Source: Gammaproteobacteria bacterium (lineage in GTDB: Bacteria; Pseudomonadota; Gammaproteobacteria; Pseudomonadales; Pseudohongiellaceae). Taken from it: a stretch of DNA of 38,896 nt. This document shows, in pieces, positions 11,917-20,252 of the stretch. The stretch is taken from NCBI GenBank assembly GCA_028825335.1, contig JAPKAI010000018.1:1-38896 (forward strand), given 5' to 3'. Position numbers and translations under genes: made by a program. The notes beneath the pieces are model-generated. The model saw nothing but the letters and a program-made list of their open reading frames with translations, made no database searches and had not been told where the DNA came from. Every line of letters begins with the position of its first letter. Within the stretch, counting starts at the first letter, position 1.

Positions 11917-12678
11917 ATGCGTCAGAAATTGGTTGTTGGTAATTGGAAGATGCATGGCTCGACGGCTCAGGTACGGCAGTTGATAGAGGGTGTGGCTGCG
12001 AGTAGTGCAGATCTTAAGAAGGTGGAGATAGCAGTTGGACCGACTCTTCTGCATATAGGCCTCGCCGCTGAATTATGCGCTAGCGATGCTGCTGGTCATT
12101 TGAAGTTGGCCGCACAGAACCTATTTGCTGAACCGGCAGGTGCTTTTACCGGTGAGGTTTCAGCGCCCATGTTGGCTGAATATGGAGTTAACTACGTTAT
12201 AGTAGGGCACTCTGAGCGGCGTGAATTTTTTGCAGAAACAGATCAAGTAGTTGCTGCCAAATTCAAGGCGGCTCAGGCAAGCGGATTGATTCCCATCCTC
12301 TGTGTGGGCGAGTCATTGGCGCAGCGAGAAGCCGGAATCAGCGCCGAGGTTGTATTGGCGCAGCTGAATGCTGTAATCGAGGCAGCGGGAATAGAAGCAC
12401 TACAATCCACGGTCCTCGCATATGAGCCCTTATGGGCAATCGGCACAGGAAAGACGGCAAGCAAGGAGCAGGCACAGGAAATTCATCGGGTGCTGCGGGA
12501 ACACATTGCGAAGTCGGATACGACTGTCGCGAAAGGCATAAGGATTTTATACGGCGGCAGTGTTAATGCAGCCAATGCAACAGAGTTGTTTAGTCAGGCC
12601 GACATAGATGGTGGCCTGGTAGGTGGGGCCTCACTGAAGGTCGAAGAATTTGTATCCATTTGTAAAAGCGCGGATTAA
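11917..12678 (+). CDS. tpiA: Triosephosphate isomerase
   Basis: Glycolytic and gluconeogenic isomerase of dihydroxyacetone phosphate and glyceraldehyde-3-phosphate. It has 253 residues. The N-terminal VGNWKMHG holds the catalytic Asn and Lys11; His98 lies in IVGHSERREFF, catalytic Glu170 in AYEPLWAIGTG with the mobile loop just after, and the phosphate-binding GGSVNAAN and GGLVGGASL follow. The order glmM-tpiA-secG-tRNA-Leu is found in pseudomonads, unlike E. coli where tpiA lies elsewhere. It ends 5 bp before secG, so the two are probably translationally coupled. Confidence 0.97.
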   Translation: MRQKLVVGNWKMHGSTAQVRQLIEGVAASSADLKKVEIAVGPTLLHIGLAAELCASDAAGHLKLAAQNLFAEPAGAFTGEVSAPMLAEYGVNYVIVGHSERREFFAETDQVVAAKFKAAQASGLIPILCVGESLAQREAGISAEVVLAQLNAVIEAAGIEALQSTVLAYEPLWAIGTGKTASKEQAQEIHRVLREHIAKSDTTVAKGIRILYGGSVNAANATELFSQADIDGGLVGGASLKVEEFVSICKSAD

Positions 12679-12683
12679 GAATC

Positions 12684-13073
12684 ATGGAAACCATAGTAGT
12701 TGTAGTTCATGTAATAGTTGCCATTGGAATAGTGGGCCTAGTTCTCTTGCAGCAAGGTAAGGGTGCTGACGCCGGCGCCTCTTTCGGTGCAGGCTCTTCC
12801 CAGACAGTGTTTGGCGCATCTGGTACTGGCAATTTTTTGGTGCGGGCCACAACCGTTGGCGCCACGATATTCTTCATAACCAGCCTTTCACTGGCTGTAT
12901 TTGCGAAGAATCAGTCAAGCCTCGGTGGCGCGGCGAATTCGCCATTAGCGAACGAAGCATTGCTGCAGGAAGCAGCAGCTCCGATAGTCTCGGATGTACC
13001 TCAGCTAGATGAGGCGCCACAGCCATCTCTTGATGCGGAAGATGTGCCGAGCCTACCAAACAGCGATAATTAG
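12684..13073 (+). CDS. secG: Protein-export membrane protein SecG
   Basis: Auxiliary subunit of the SecYEG translocon. It has 129 residues with two membrane segments (about residues 2-20 and 52-72) separated by the conserved loop LQQGKGADAGASFG followed by GSGT-like residues (GASGTGNF). The long C-terminal tail after residue 80 is rich in Ala, Pro and acidic residues and of low complexity, as is common in SecG. There is no strong Shine-Dalgarno sequence; translation likely couples to tpiA 5 bp upstream. tRNA-Leu starts 17 bp downstream. Confidence 0.93.
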   Translation: METIVVVVHVIVAIGIVGLVLLQQGKGADAGASFGAGSSQTVFGASGTGNFLVRATTVGATIFFITSLSLAVFAKNQSSLGGAANSPLANEALLQEAAAPIVSDVPQLDEAPQPSLDAEDVPSLPNSDN

Positions 13074-13090
13074 GATTATTGATAGAATTA

Positions 13091-13175
13091 GCCGAAGTGG
13101 TGAAATTGGTAGACACGCTACCTTGAGGGGGTAGTGACCTCGGTCGTGCCGGTTCAAGTCCGGCCTTCGGCACCA
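13091..13175 (+). tRNA. leuU: tRNA-Leu (anticodon GAG)
   Basis: This is an 85-nucleotide class II tRNA including the encoded CCA. Acceptor GCCGAAG (13091-13097) pairs with CTTCGGC (13165-13171). The anticodon stem CTACC/GGTAG encloses the loop TTGAGGG, giving anticodon GAG. A long variable arm and the T loop GGTTCAAGTCC are present. It lies after secG, as in pseudomonads. Confidence 0.96.
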
Positions 13176-13204
13176 AACCTTCAAAACCGGTCCCTCAAGC
13201 CGAT

Positions 13205-13255
13205 TTTTACGCTTGTCCGCGGGAATTGCTCAATTCCCGCGAAAGCCGCGTAAAA
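13205..13255. repeat. Nested palindrome downstream of tRNA-Leu
   Basis: An outer 8-bp inverted repeat, TTTTACGC (13205-13212) with GCGTAAAA (13248-13255), encloses a perfect 11-bp inverted repeat, CGCGGGAATTG (13218-13228) with CAATTCCCGCG (13231-13241). The inner stem leaves only CT between the arms. No T-run follows on either strand, so it is not a standard terminator. It could be a REP-like palindrome or a tRNA-processing structure. No second copy was noticed in this window. Confidence 0.6.
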
Positions 13256-13317
13256 CCTTGACCTTAGCCCCAACTAGTCCTTATAATTCGCTCCCCTTGT
13301 GAAATAGGCCTGTGGCT

Positions 13318-13345
13318 TTGCTGTCTTAGAAAAATTTCTTATAAA
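13318..13345 (+). promoter_or_regulatory. Putative promoter for tRNA-fMet and the rimP-infB operon
   Basis: TTGCTG at 13318-13323 and TATAAA at 13340-13345 are separated by 16 bases in an AT-rich stretch, about 175 bases before the tRNA. The -10 is good and the -35 moderate. In E. coli the metY-rimP-nusA-infB operon is also driven from upstream of the tRNA. Confidence 0.35.
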
Positions 13346-13389
13346 ACAAGGGTTTGTTGGTAGGGTGATTTATCATTCTAACCAAAGCC

Positions 13390-13437
13390 AAGTTTAAGAT
13401 TTGTTGCGGGGATAACCCGATTAATAAGAACACAGGT
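13390..13437 (+). pseudogene. Degenerate partial copy of the tRNA-fMet 5' region
   Basis: Positions 13390-13411 repeat, with one base inserted, the 21 bases at 13505-13525 that lead into the real initiator tRNA and include its first seven bases. The next bases, ATAACCCGA (13412-13420), match the 3' half of the anticodon loop and stem, and an AGGTCG follows at 13434-13439. The pattern suggests a duplicated initiator tRNA that lost its D arm and much of its 3' half. The match is short, so this stays tentative. Confidence 0.4.
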
Positions 13438-13464
13438 CGCTGGGCTGGTAAATAGTAGTGATAA

Positions 13465-13493
13465 TGGTTCTGATCTGAGTCAGATCGGAGCCA
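13465..13493 (+). repeat. 13-bp hairpin just upstream of tRNA-fMet
   Basis: The arm 13465-13477 pairs over 13 positions (two G-U) with 13481-13493 around an AGT loop; the core is GATCTG/CAGATC. It ends 25 bases before the mature tRNA 5' end and lacks a T-run. It may be a processing or pausing structure in the tRNA precursor. Confidence 0.5.
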
Positions 13494-13518
13494 GCCAGAA
13501 GTCGAAGTTTAGATTTGT

Positions 13519-13595
<77 letters not shown>

Positions 13596-13682
13596 ATATT
13601 TGCAGTATGGCGGTCCTGATCGGACTACCAAACACCAAGCTTCTCGCTTGCTCAGATTGAGTCGGCTAAGAAGATCTTAGAG

Positions 13683-13703
13683 TGGGCCTTTGGCCCATTT
13701 TTT
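13683..13703 (+). terminator. Intrinsic terminator after tRNA-fMet
   Basis: TGGGCC (13683-13688) and GGCCCA (13692-13697) form a stem with loop TTT, followed by six T (13698-13703). It lies 41 bp before rimP. It should end most tRNA transcripts, so rimP expression needs read-through or a local promoter. Confidence 0.85.
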
Positions 13704-13744
13704 GTATCTAGGGGATACGTTCCAGATGCTGAGTAAAAAGTGTT

Positions 13745-14194
13745 GTGAGCAGTAGCGTAACTCTGATAACAGAATTGATCGACACCACGATTCAAGCGTT
13801 AGGTTTGGATCTGTGGGGAGTCGAACTGCTTCAGCAGGGGAAGTATTCACTGCTGAGGATTTATATCGAACGTGAAGAAGGCGTCACGATCGAAGATTGC
13901 GAAAAAGTCAGTCGGCAGGTAAGTGCGTTAATGGATGTCGAAGATCCAATTGCCGGGGAATATACCCTTGAGGTGTCATCTCCGGGTATGGATAGACCAC
14001 TGTTCTGTATTGAACATTATTTGCAATATGTTGGCAGCGAAGTGGATTTAAAGTTACGACGGCCATTAGATGGCAGACGTAAATTTAAAGGACAAATAAT
14101 AAAAGTTTCAGGAGATATTGTTGGCTTATTGGTTGATGGTTCTGAGTATGACTTAGAATTTTCTGATATTGAGAAAGCCAGTATTGTTTTCTAG
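13745..14194 (+). CDS. rimP: Ribosome maturation factor RimP
   Basis: Cytoplasmic factor for late 30S subunit assembly. Its 149 residues fit the family, with an N-terminal alpha/beta domain (GLDLWGVELLQQGKYSLLRI, then the EDCEKVSRQVSALMD helix) and a C-terminal Sm-like barrel starting near EVSSPGMDRPLF. That last block is the family's most conserved. The likely start is GTG at 13745, with a poor ribosome site. It opens the rimP-nusA-infB-rbfA-truB cluster, with nusA 64 bp downstream. Confidence 0.95.
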   Translation: MSSSVTLITELIDTTIQALGLDLWGVELLQQGKYSLLRIYIEREEGVTIEDCEKVSRQVSALMDVEDPIAGEYTLEVSSPGMDRPLFCIEHYLQYVGSEVDLKLRRPLDGRRKFKGQIIKVSGDIVGLLVDGSEYDLEFSDIEKASIVF

Positions 14195-14258
14195 ATTATT
14201 TTTACTCCATGCTCTGGACTAATATCCGGATCTAAGCTTTGAGTAAGGTGGCATTGTT

Positions 14259-15746
14259 ATGATGAGTAAAGAAATTTTAATGGTTGCGGATGCCGTCTCG
14301 AATGAGAAGGGTGTTTCGCGTGAAGTGATTTTTGAAGCGATTGAGTCGGCGTTAGCGGCGGCTACGAAGAAGCTTAATGATCATGACGAGATTGACTGCC
14401 GAGTTGCAGTTGATCGAGAGACTGGTGACTACGATTCCTTCCGAGTTTGGACGGTGGTTGAAGACGAAGAGTATCTGGAAGAGGGTTCTCAATTTACTGT
14501 CGAGCAAGCACAAGAGAAGAAGAAAGGCCTCGCTGTCGGAGATGTATACGAAGAAAAAATCGACAATATGGAATTTGGTCGGATCGCTGCACAGACTGCT
14601 AAGCAGGTAATCGTGCAAAAAGTACGCGAAGCCGAGAGAGAAATTATAATTGGCGATTATAAAGATCGCATTGGCGAGCTTGTTGCTGGAACGGTAAAGA
14701 AAGTTACCCGTGAGAATATCATTATCGATCTGGGCAGCAATGCCGAGGCGTTACTAACTCGCGATCAAATGATTCCGAGAGAGACCTTCCGCATGGGCGA
14801 TCGAATGCGCGCCCTTTTGATCGATGTTCGTTCAGAGCAGCGCGGCCCGCAGTTATTCCTAAGCCGAACCTCTCCTGACATGTTGATCGAGTTGTTTAAG
14901 ATCGAAGTGCCGGAGATCTCTGAAGAAATTATCGAAATCAAGGCGGCGGCGAGAGATCCTGGCTCGAGAGCCAAGATCGTAGTTAGCACGAATGACGGTC
15001 GAATCGACCCCGTGGGTGCTTGTGTTGGTATGCGTGGTTCACGCGTGCAAGTGGTCTCGAATGAATTAGCAAATGAGCGCATCGACATCATCCTTTGGGA
15101 TGACAATCCAGCGCAGTTAGTAATCAATTCAATGTCTCCGGCAGAAGTTGCTTCTATCATTGTTGATGAAGACAGCAACACGATGGACATCGCTGTTGAA
15201 GAAGATAATCTTGCCCAAGCCATCGGCAGAAACGGTCAGAACGTACGCCTGTCTACTGAATTAACTGGATGGACTATCAACGTGATGAGCGAAGAAGAGG
15301 CGGCGGACAAGCAACAGCAGGAGGCAAGCAGCTTCATCGACATGTTTGTTGAAAAGCTCGACGTCGACGAGGAGTCAGCGGAAGTTCTTGTGCAAGAAGG
15401 TTTTACTTCACTCGAAGAAATTGCCTACGTGCCTCTCGACGAGATACTCGCTATCGATGGATTTGATGAAGAGATCGCGAATGAATTGAGGAATCGTGCT
15501 AAAGATGCATTGCTTACTTTGGCTATCGCCTCTGAGGAAGATTTATCATCTGCGAATATCGCAGATGATCTTCTGAATATGGAAGGCATGGATGGAAAGC
15601 TGGCATTGGAACTCGCTAAGAAAGGAATTCTCAATATGGAAGAATTGGCAGAGCAGTCTATCGATGAATTGATAGACATCGAAGGCATGGATGAAGAACG
15701 CGCAGGCAAGCTAATTATGACCGCGCGCGCACCATGGTTTGAGTAA
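14259..15746 (+). CDS. nusA: Transcription termination/antitermination factor NusA
   Basis: RNA polymerase-associated factor that modulates pausing, intrinsic termination, antitermination and transcription-translation coupling. It has 495 residues, equal to E. coli NusA. Visible domains are an N-terminal polymerase-binding domain (1-125), an S1 domain (about 135-200, with [17 protein letters not shown]), KH1/KH2 (about 230-345, with [13 protein letters not shown] and [11 protein letters not shown]) and two acidic C-terminal helix-hairpin-helix repeats (AR1 and AR2). The start is ATG at 14259, 8 bases after AAGGTG; a second ATG follows at once. It is 36 bp from infB. Confidence 0.98.
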   Translation: MMSKEILMVADAVSNEKGVSREVIFEAIESALAAATKKLNDHDEIDCRVAVDRETGDYDSFRVWTVVEDEEYLEEGSQFTVEQAQEKKKGLAVGDVYEEKIDNMEFGRIAAQTAKQVIVQKVREAEREIIIGDYKDRIGELVAGTVKKVTRENIIIDLGSNAEALLTRDQMIPRETFRMGDRMRALLIDVRSEQRGPQLFLSRTSPDMLIELFKIEVPEISEEIIEIKAAARDPGSRAKIVVSTNDGRIDPVGACVGMRGSRVQVVSNELANERIDIILWDDNPAQLVINSMSPAEVASIIVDEDSNTMDIAVEEDNLAQAIGRNGQNVRLSTELTGWTINVMSEEEAADKQQQEASSFIDMFVEKLDVDEESAEVLVQEGFTSLEEIAYVPLDEILAIDGFDEEIANELRNRAKDALLTLAIASEEDLSSANIADDLLNMEGMDGKLALELAKKGILNMEELAEQSIDELIDIEGMDEERAGKLIMTARAPWFE

Positions 15747-15782
15747 CAGCAATTCTGAAAATTGTTGAATGGGAGTAATTGA

Positions 15783-18341
15783 ATGGCAGATGCAAAAATA
15801 AGTGAGCTCGCCGAAGTTGTCGGAGTCTCGGTAGACAAGCTGCTGTCTCAGATAAAAGAGGCAGGCCTGTCGCATACTAAAGCTGACGATTCGATTTCGA
15901 ACGACGACAAAAACACTTTATTGCAGTTTCTGCGACGTAGCCACGGAGACTCTGAGGCCAGCATCTCTGCGCCTAAGAAAATCACACTCAAGCGGAAGAC
16001 AGTTGGCACGCTTAAAGCGGCGTCCACACATGGCCGGGGCAAGACTGTTAACGTCGAGGTTCGTAAGAAGCGCACCTATGTAAAACGCAGCGCTGTCGTC
16101 GAAGATGCGCCAGAAGAATTAGAAGATGAGGCAGTAGTAGCTGCGGCAGGGAGTGCAGAAGAGGCCGCGGTAGATAGTAATGTTGAAGCGGCAACGGATA
16201 CTTCTAGCGCGGAGTCTGTGGAGACAGTAACAACAGAAGCTCCAGAAAAAGTCGGTGATGAAGTTCCTGCCAAAGATAAAGCCGCGCCAGAGGTGCCTGC
16301 CGAAGAAGCTGCTACAGCTAGAGACGACAAGCCAGGTGCGAAGCGTAAGGGGCAGGGCAAGAAAGACTCAGATGAACCCGGCGAGAAGAAAAAAGATCAT
16401 CTAAAGAATAAAGATAAGGCAGCCAAGCGACAGGCCAAAAATATTCATGTTAATGACGATTTCGTTTTAGAAGGCGGCGATGTTGAAGACATGGGCGGGC
16501 GTGGCCGAAGAGGCGGCGGCAGGAAAGGCAAGGCACGTCTATCTGCTACTCAACATGCCTTCGAGAAGCCAAAAGATTTTATTAAACGTGAAATCAAGAT
16601 TGGTGAAACCAACACATTGCAGGACCTAGCGCAGCAGATGTCGGTTAAGACAGCAGGGCTAGTGAAATCTCTGTTCAATATGGGTGTCATGGCAACGATC
16701 AATCAGATTATAGATCAAGATACGGCGTCATTATTGATTGAAGAGTTAGGCCATACACCGAAATTTGTATCCGAAGATGCGATCGAAGATCAATTGGCAG
16801 AATCGATCACTTCGGATACGGGTAAAGAAGAGATTACTCGTGCGCCGGTAGTTACAGTAATGGGCCACGTTGATCACGGCAAGACTTCTCTGTTGGACTA
16901 TATACGTAAATCAAAAGTCGCCTCGCACGAGGCCGGTGGTATCACGCAGCACATCGGTGCCTACCACGTGAATACCGATCACGGCATGATTAGTTTTCTT
17001 GATACACCTGGCCACGCGGCATTTACCGCGATGCGCTCTCGTGGAGCGAAGGCAACGGACGTAGTTGTCCTAGTAGTCGCCGCTGACGACGGTGTTAAGC
17101 CACAAACCGAAGAGGCTGTGCAGCACGCGAAAGCTTCCGGTGTAGCGCTAGTAGTAGCTGTCAACAAGATGGACAAAGAAGGCGTCGATGTAGATCGTGT
17201 TAAGAATGAATTGGCCGCTATGGAAGTTATCCCAGAGGATTGGGGTGGCGAGACGCAATTCATAGAAGTATCGGCAATTACCGGTGCGGGTGTCGATCAG
17301 TTGCTAGAAGCCATCAGCCTGCAGGCCGAGCTTTTGGAGTTAACGGCTTATACCGATGTTCCCGGTCAGGGTGTAGTAATTGAGTCCAGGCTAGACAAAG
17401 GACGCGGGCCAGTCGCCTCAGTTCTGGTGCAAAACGGTACATTAAAAACCGGCGACACTGTATTAGCTGGTCATGAATATGGCCGCGTCCGCGCTCTGGT
17501 TGACGAGGCGGGAAAGAATATTAAAACCGCGGGTCCTTCTATTCCTGTTGAGATTCTCGGCCTCAATGGTGTACCGGAAGCGGGTGATGAATTTGTTGTA
17601 GTAGCGGATGAGAAGAAGGCCCGAGAGATCGCGGAATTCAGACGCACGCGTCACAAAGATTCATTGCAGGCATCGCAGCAGTCGAACTTAGTTGAAAATA
17701 TGTTCGCCGGCATTGGCAAAGAAAACCTAAGTGTCTTCAATATCATCATCAAGACCGATGTGCGTGGCTCGCTTGAGGCGATCGTGGGTTCGTTGCAGAA
17801 ACTCAATACTGAAGAGGTTGAAGTCAACATCGTTGCCTCAGGTGTGGGTGGAATCTCGGAGACCGACGCGCACCTAGCAGCCACATCAAAGGCGACGGTA
17901 ATTGGCTTTAATGTGCGAGCTGATAAGTCCTCGCGCGATATTATTGAGAACGAAGGCCTGCAATTACGTTATTACAATGTCATATACGATGTGATCGATG
18001 ACACGAAGGCGATCATGAGCGGCATGCTGGCGCCAGAGATTCGCGAAGAGATTGTTGGCGTTGCGGAAGTTCGCGATGTCTTTAACTCGCCGAAGTTTGG
18101 TCAAATCGCCGGAAGCATGGTTATCGAAGGTACTGTCTATCGCAGCAAGCCGATACGTGTTCTGCGCGATGATGTGGTGATCTATGAAGGTGAACTCGAA
18201 TCACTGAGACGATTCAAGGACGATGCCAGCGAAGTTCGAAACGGCATTGAGTGCGGAATCGGCGTTCGTAACTACACTGACGTTAAAGTCGGCGACAAGA
18301 TTGAGGTATACGAGACAACTGAAGTGGCCAGGAGCCTTTGA
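15783..18341 (+). CDS. infB: Translation initiation factor IF-2
   Basis: GTPase that recruits fMet-tRNA to the 30S subunit and promotes 50S joining. It has 852 residues. An N-terminal IF2-N domain is followed by a long Ala/Glu/Lys-rich low-complexity linker (about residues 60-260), a second IF2-N motif and the G domain: GHVDHGKT at 361-368, DTPGH and NKMD. Domains II, III and the fMet-binding C-terminal domain follow. An alternative in-frame start for a shorter isoform, as in E. coli, is possible but not evident. A GGGAG ribosome site precedes ATG 15783. Confidence 0.98.
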   Translation: MADAKISELAEVVGVSVDKLLSQIKEAGLSHTKADDSISNDDKNTLLQFLRRSHGDSEASISAPKKITLKRKTVGTLKAASTHGRGKTVNVEVRKKRTYVKRSAVVEDAPEELEDEAVVAAAGSAEEAAVDSNVEAATDTSSAESVETVTTEAPEKVGDEVPAKDKAAPEVPAEEAATARDDKPGAKRKGQGKKDSDEPGEKKKDHLKNKDKAAKRQAKNIHVNDDFVLEGGDVEDMGGRGRRGGGRKGKARLSATQHAFEKPKDFIKREIKIGETNTLQDLAQQMSVKTAGLVKSLFNMGVMATINQIIDQDTASLLIEELGHTPKFVSEDAIEDQLAESITSDTGKEEITRAPVVTVMGHVDHGKTSLLDYIRKSKVASHEAGGITQHIGAYHVNTDHGMISFLDTPGHAAFTAMRSRGAKATDVVVLVVAADDGVKPQTEEAVQHAKASGVALVVAVNKMDKEGVDVDRVKNELAAMEVIPEDWGGETQFIEVSAITGAGVDQLLEAISLQAELLELTAYTDVPGQGVVIESRLDKGRGPVASVLVQNGTLKTGDTVLAGHEYGRVRALVDEAGKNIKTAGPSIPVEILGLNGVPEAGDEFVVVADEKKAREIAEFRRTRHKDSLQASQQSNLVENMFAGIGKENLSVFNIIIKTDVRGSLEAIVGSLQKLNTEEVEVNIVASGVGGISETDAHLAATSKATVIGFNVRADKSSRDIIENEGLQLRYYNVIYDVIDDTKAIMSGMLAPEIREEIVGVAEVRDVFNSPKFGQIAGSMVIEGTVYRSKPIRVLRDDVVIYEGELESLRRFKDDASEVRNGIECGIGVRNYTDVKVGDKIEVYETTEVARSL

Positions 18342-18369
18342 GAATAAGTTCTCAAGCTGGTAATTAATC

Positions 18370-18795
18370 GTGGCTGATATGTCTCCAAGAGTGCAAAGAG
18401 TAGCTGATCAGATTCAGAGAGAACTGGCGTCCTTAATTCAGATGGAAGTAAACGATCCTCGGGTTGGCATGGTTTCGGTTACAGGGGTAGAGGTGAGCAA
18501 AGATTTGGCTCATGCCAAAGTGTTCGTGACGGTATTGAATACCCTGACCGATGATCCCCAGATAAATGAATCTACACTTTCCGAGCCTGGCGATCTTGAT
18601 AAGCTAGAGATAAAAGAGAATATAGATGCGTTGAATAAGGCTGCAGGGTTTTTGCGATCCTTATTGTCGAAACGACTGAGTACTCGTTCGGTGCCCAAGT
18701 TACGTTTTTACTACGACGGAAGTATAGCGCGCGGGCAGCAGCTTTCGAGCCTGATAGATAGCGCATTAGCAGCTGATCAAGATTCGCATTCTTGA
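18370..18795 (+). CDS. rbfA: 30S ribosome-binding factor RbfA
   Basis: Small KH-fold protein needed for 16S rRNA 5'-end maturation and cold adaptation. It has 141 residues: MSPRVQRVADQIQRELASLI at the start, DPRVGMVSVTGVEVSKDL in the KH core and LRFYYDGSIARGQQ near the end match the family. GTG at 18370 adds three residues before ATG 18379; neither has a strong Shine-Dalgarno sequence, so the exact start is open. It is 28 bp after infB and 33 bp before truB. Confidence 0.95.
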   Translation: MADMSPRVQRVADQIQRELASLIQMEVNDPRVGMVSVTGVEVSKDLAHAKVFVTVLNTLTDDPQINESTLSEPGDLDKLEIKENIDALNKAAGFLRSLLSKRLSTRSVPKLRFYYDGSIARGQQLSSLIDSALAADQDSHS

Positions 18796-18828
18796 GTTTG
18801 CTGTCGTTAGAGTTGATGGGGATGCAGA

Positions 18829-19743
18829 TTGGCTAAGCGCAAGAAAGGCAGAAGCATTGATGGCATCGTTATACTAGACAAAGCCATAGGCATTAGTTCA
18901 AACAGAGCTCTGCAGGAAGTAAAAAGAATTTTTGATGCCCAGAAGGCAGGGCATACAGGCAGTCTAGACCCATTAGCGACTGGAGTGCTGCCACTGTGCT
19001 TAGGTGAGGCGACCAAAGTATCTCAGTTCTTGCTGGATTCGGATAAGAAGTATCGAGCTAAACTGAAGCTGGGTGTTAGAACCGATAGCGGCGACTGCGA
19101 AGGAAACGTACTTGAAAGCTGTGCCAATTTTCAAATTTCGCAACTGCAGATTGAAGAGGCGCTGACACCATTTAGAGGCGAGATTGAGCAAGTGCCTCCC
19201 ATGTACTCCGCCTTGAAAGTAAACGGAGTGCCGCTGTATAAGATGGCGCGTAAAGGTCAAACTATAGAGCGCGAGGCTAGGCGGATCACCGTATACAGCA
19301 TCGAGCTGACAGCCTTCGAAGGCGACGAGCTGGAACTGGAGATCGCCTGTAGTAAGGGTACTTATATAAGAACCATCGCCGATGATCTCGGTCAGTCCTT
19401 GGGATGTGGAGCGCACATCATAGCCTTAAGGCGAACACAGGCAGGCGCATTCACAGAAGCGGACTGCGTAACAACACAGAAGTTGATGCAGGAGTTCGAA
19501 AGTGGCGGTTTGAGTGTCATCGATCAACATCTCATTCCGATGGACAAGGCTGTAGCGGACTTGCCAGAAGTTGTACTACCAAGCGTCACGGCTCGCTTTA
19601 TCAAGAATGGTCAGCCAGTTTTGGTTAGACACTTGCCAGAAGAAGGCTTGGTAAGATTGTACGAAGAGGAGCAATTTATCGGTATTGGCTGTATCGATGA
19701 TGATGGGAAGGTCGCTCCGCGAAGGTTAATAGTCGCGCACTGA
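18829..19743 (+). CDS. truB: tRNA pseudouridine(55) synthase
   Basis: Makes pseudouridine 55 in the T loop of elongator tRNAs and can act as a tRNA chaperone. It has 304 residues. The catalytic Asp47 lies in GHTGSLDPLATGVLP; further family blocks are YRAKLKLGVRTDSGD, PPMYSALKVNGVPLYKMAR and CSKGTYIRTIADDLG. A C-terminal PUA-like domain follows. TTG at 18829 is the start that fits a GGGGAT site at 18818-18823 and the conserved basic N-terminus; the nearby ATG at 18822 is out of frame. Confidence 0.96.
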   Translation: MAKRKKGRSIDGIVILDKAIGISSNRALQEVKRIFDAQKAGHTGSLDPLATGVLPLCLGEATKVSQFLLDSDKKYRAKLKLGVRTDSGDCEGNVLESCANFQISQLQIEEALTPFRGEIEQVPPMYSALKVNGVPLYKMARKGQTIEREARRITVYSIELTAFEGDELELEIACSKGTYIRTIADDLGQSLGCGAHIIALRRTQAGAFTEADCVTTQKLMQEFESGGLSVIDQHLIPMDKAVADLPEVVLPSVTARFIKNGQPVLVRHLPEEGLVRLYEEEQFIGIGCIDDDGKVAPRRLIVAH

Positions 19744-19836
19744 GTACTGTGTACGATGCCAAGCTAAGAATTCAACAGGGAAAGTATCAGGTAACTACTA
19801 ATATGCGTGGTTATTCTGAATTTAAACGGAAGTTGT

Positions 19837-19860
19837 AGTCGCGCCTTTTCAGCGACTTTA
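19837..19860 (+). terminator. Weak hairpin in the rpsO leader
   Basis: AGTCGC (19837-19842) pairs with GCGACT (19852-19857) around a nine-base loop and is followed by TTTA. It lies 28 bp before the rpsO ATG. It may be a weak terminator of the truB transcript or part of an rpsO leader structure; E. coli rpsO is autoregulated through its leader. Confidence 0.3.
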
Positions 19861-19885
19861 TTAATTGCATATTAGGAGATAGAAA

Positions 19886-20155
19886 ATGGCTTTATCAGCT
19901 GAACAGAAAGATACAATCGTCAAAGACTACGCGCAGAGCGAAGGTGATACAGGTTCACCCGAAGTGCAAGTGGCTTTGCTGACAGCAAATATCAATGAAC
20001 TGCAATCACACTTCAAAGAGCACATTCACGATCATCACTCCCGCCGTGGACTCATCCGAATGGTGAACAGCCGCAGGAAATTGCTTGACTACTTGAAGCG
20101 CAAAAATTTAGAACGTTATACCACTTTGATCAAGCGACTTGGACTACGTCGTTAA
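19886..20155 (+). CDS. rpsO: 30S ribosomal protein S15
   Basis: Primary 16S rRNA-binding protein of the 30S platform. Its 89 residues match the universal S15 length. The signatures [21 protein letters not shown] and [21 protein letters not shown], and the terminal [12 protein letters not shown], are present. A strong TTAGGAGATAG ribosome site precedes ATG 19886. It is followed by pnp, the classical rpsO-pnp pair. Confidence 0.98.
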   Translation: MALSAEQKDTIVKDYAQSEGDTGSPEVQVALLTANINELQSHFKEHIHDHHSRRGLIRMVNSRRKLLDYLKRKNLERYTTLIKRLGLRR

Positions 20156-20198
20156 CTGTTCAACTAACTTTGTCGATGACAATCAATCGTAAATATCT

Positions 20199-20227
20199 GC
20201 GCAGAGCCTGATGAGTTGGCTCTGCGC
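20199..20227 (+). promoter_or_regulatory. Perfect 10-bp hairpin in the rpsO-pnp gap
   Basis: GCGCAGAGCC (20199-20208) pairs perfectly with GGCTCTGCGC (20218-20227) around a nine-base loop. No T-run follows, so it is a poor intrinsic terminator. E. coli pnp has an RNase III-cleaved leader stem through which PNPase autoregulates; this hairpin, 25 bases before pnp, may serve the same role. Confidence 0.6.
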
Positions 20228-20252
20228 CTAATTAAATAATTAGGAAAATATT

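Noticed and set aside
13205-13255. Terminator after tRNA-Leu
   Set aside because: The stem is strong but neither strand has a T-run after it.
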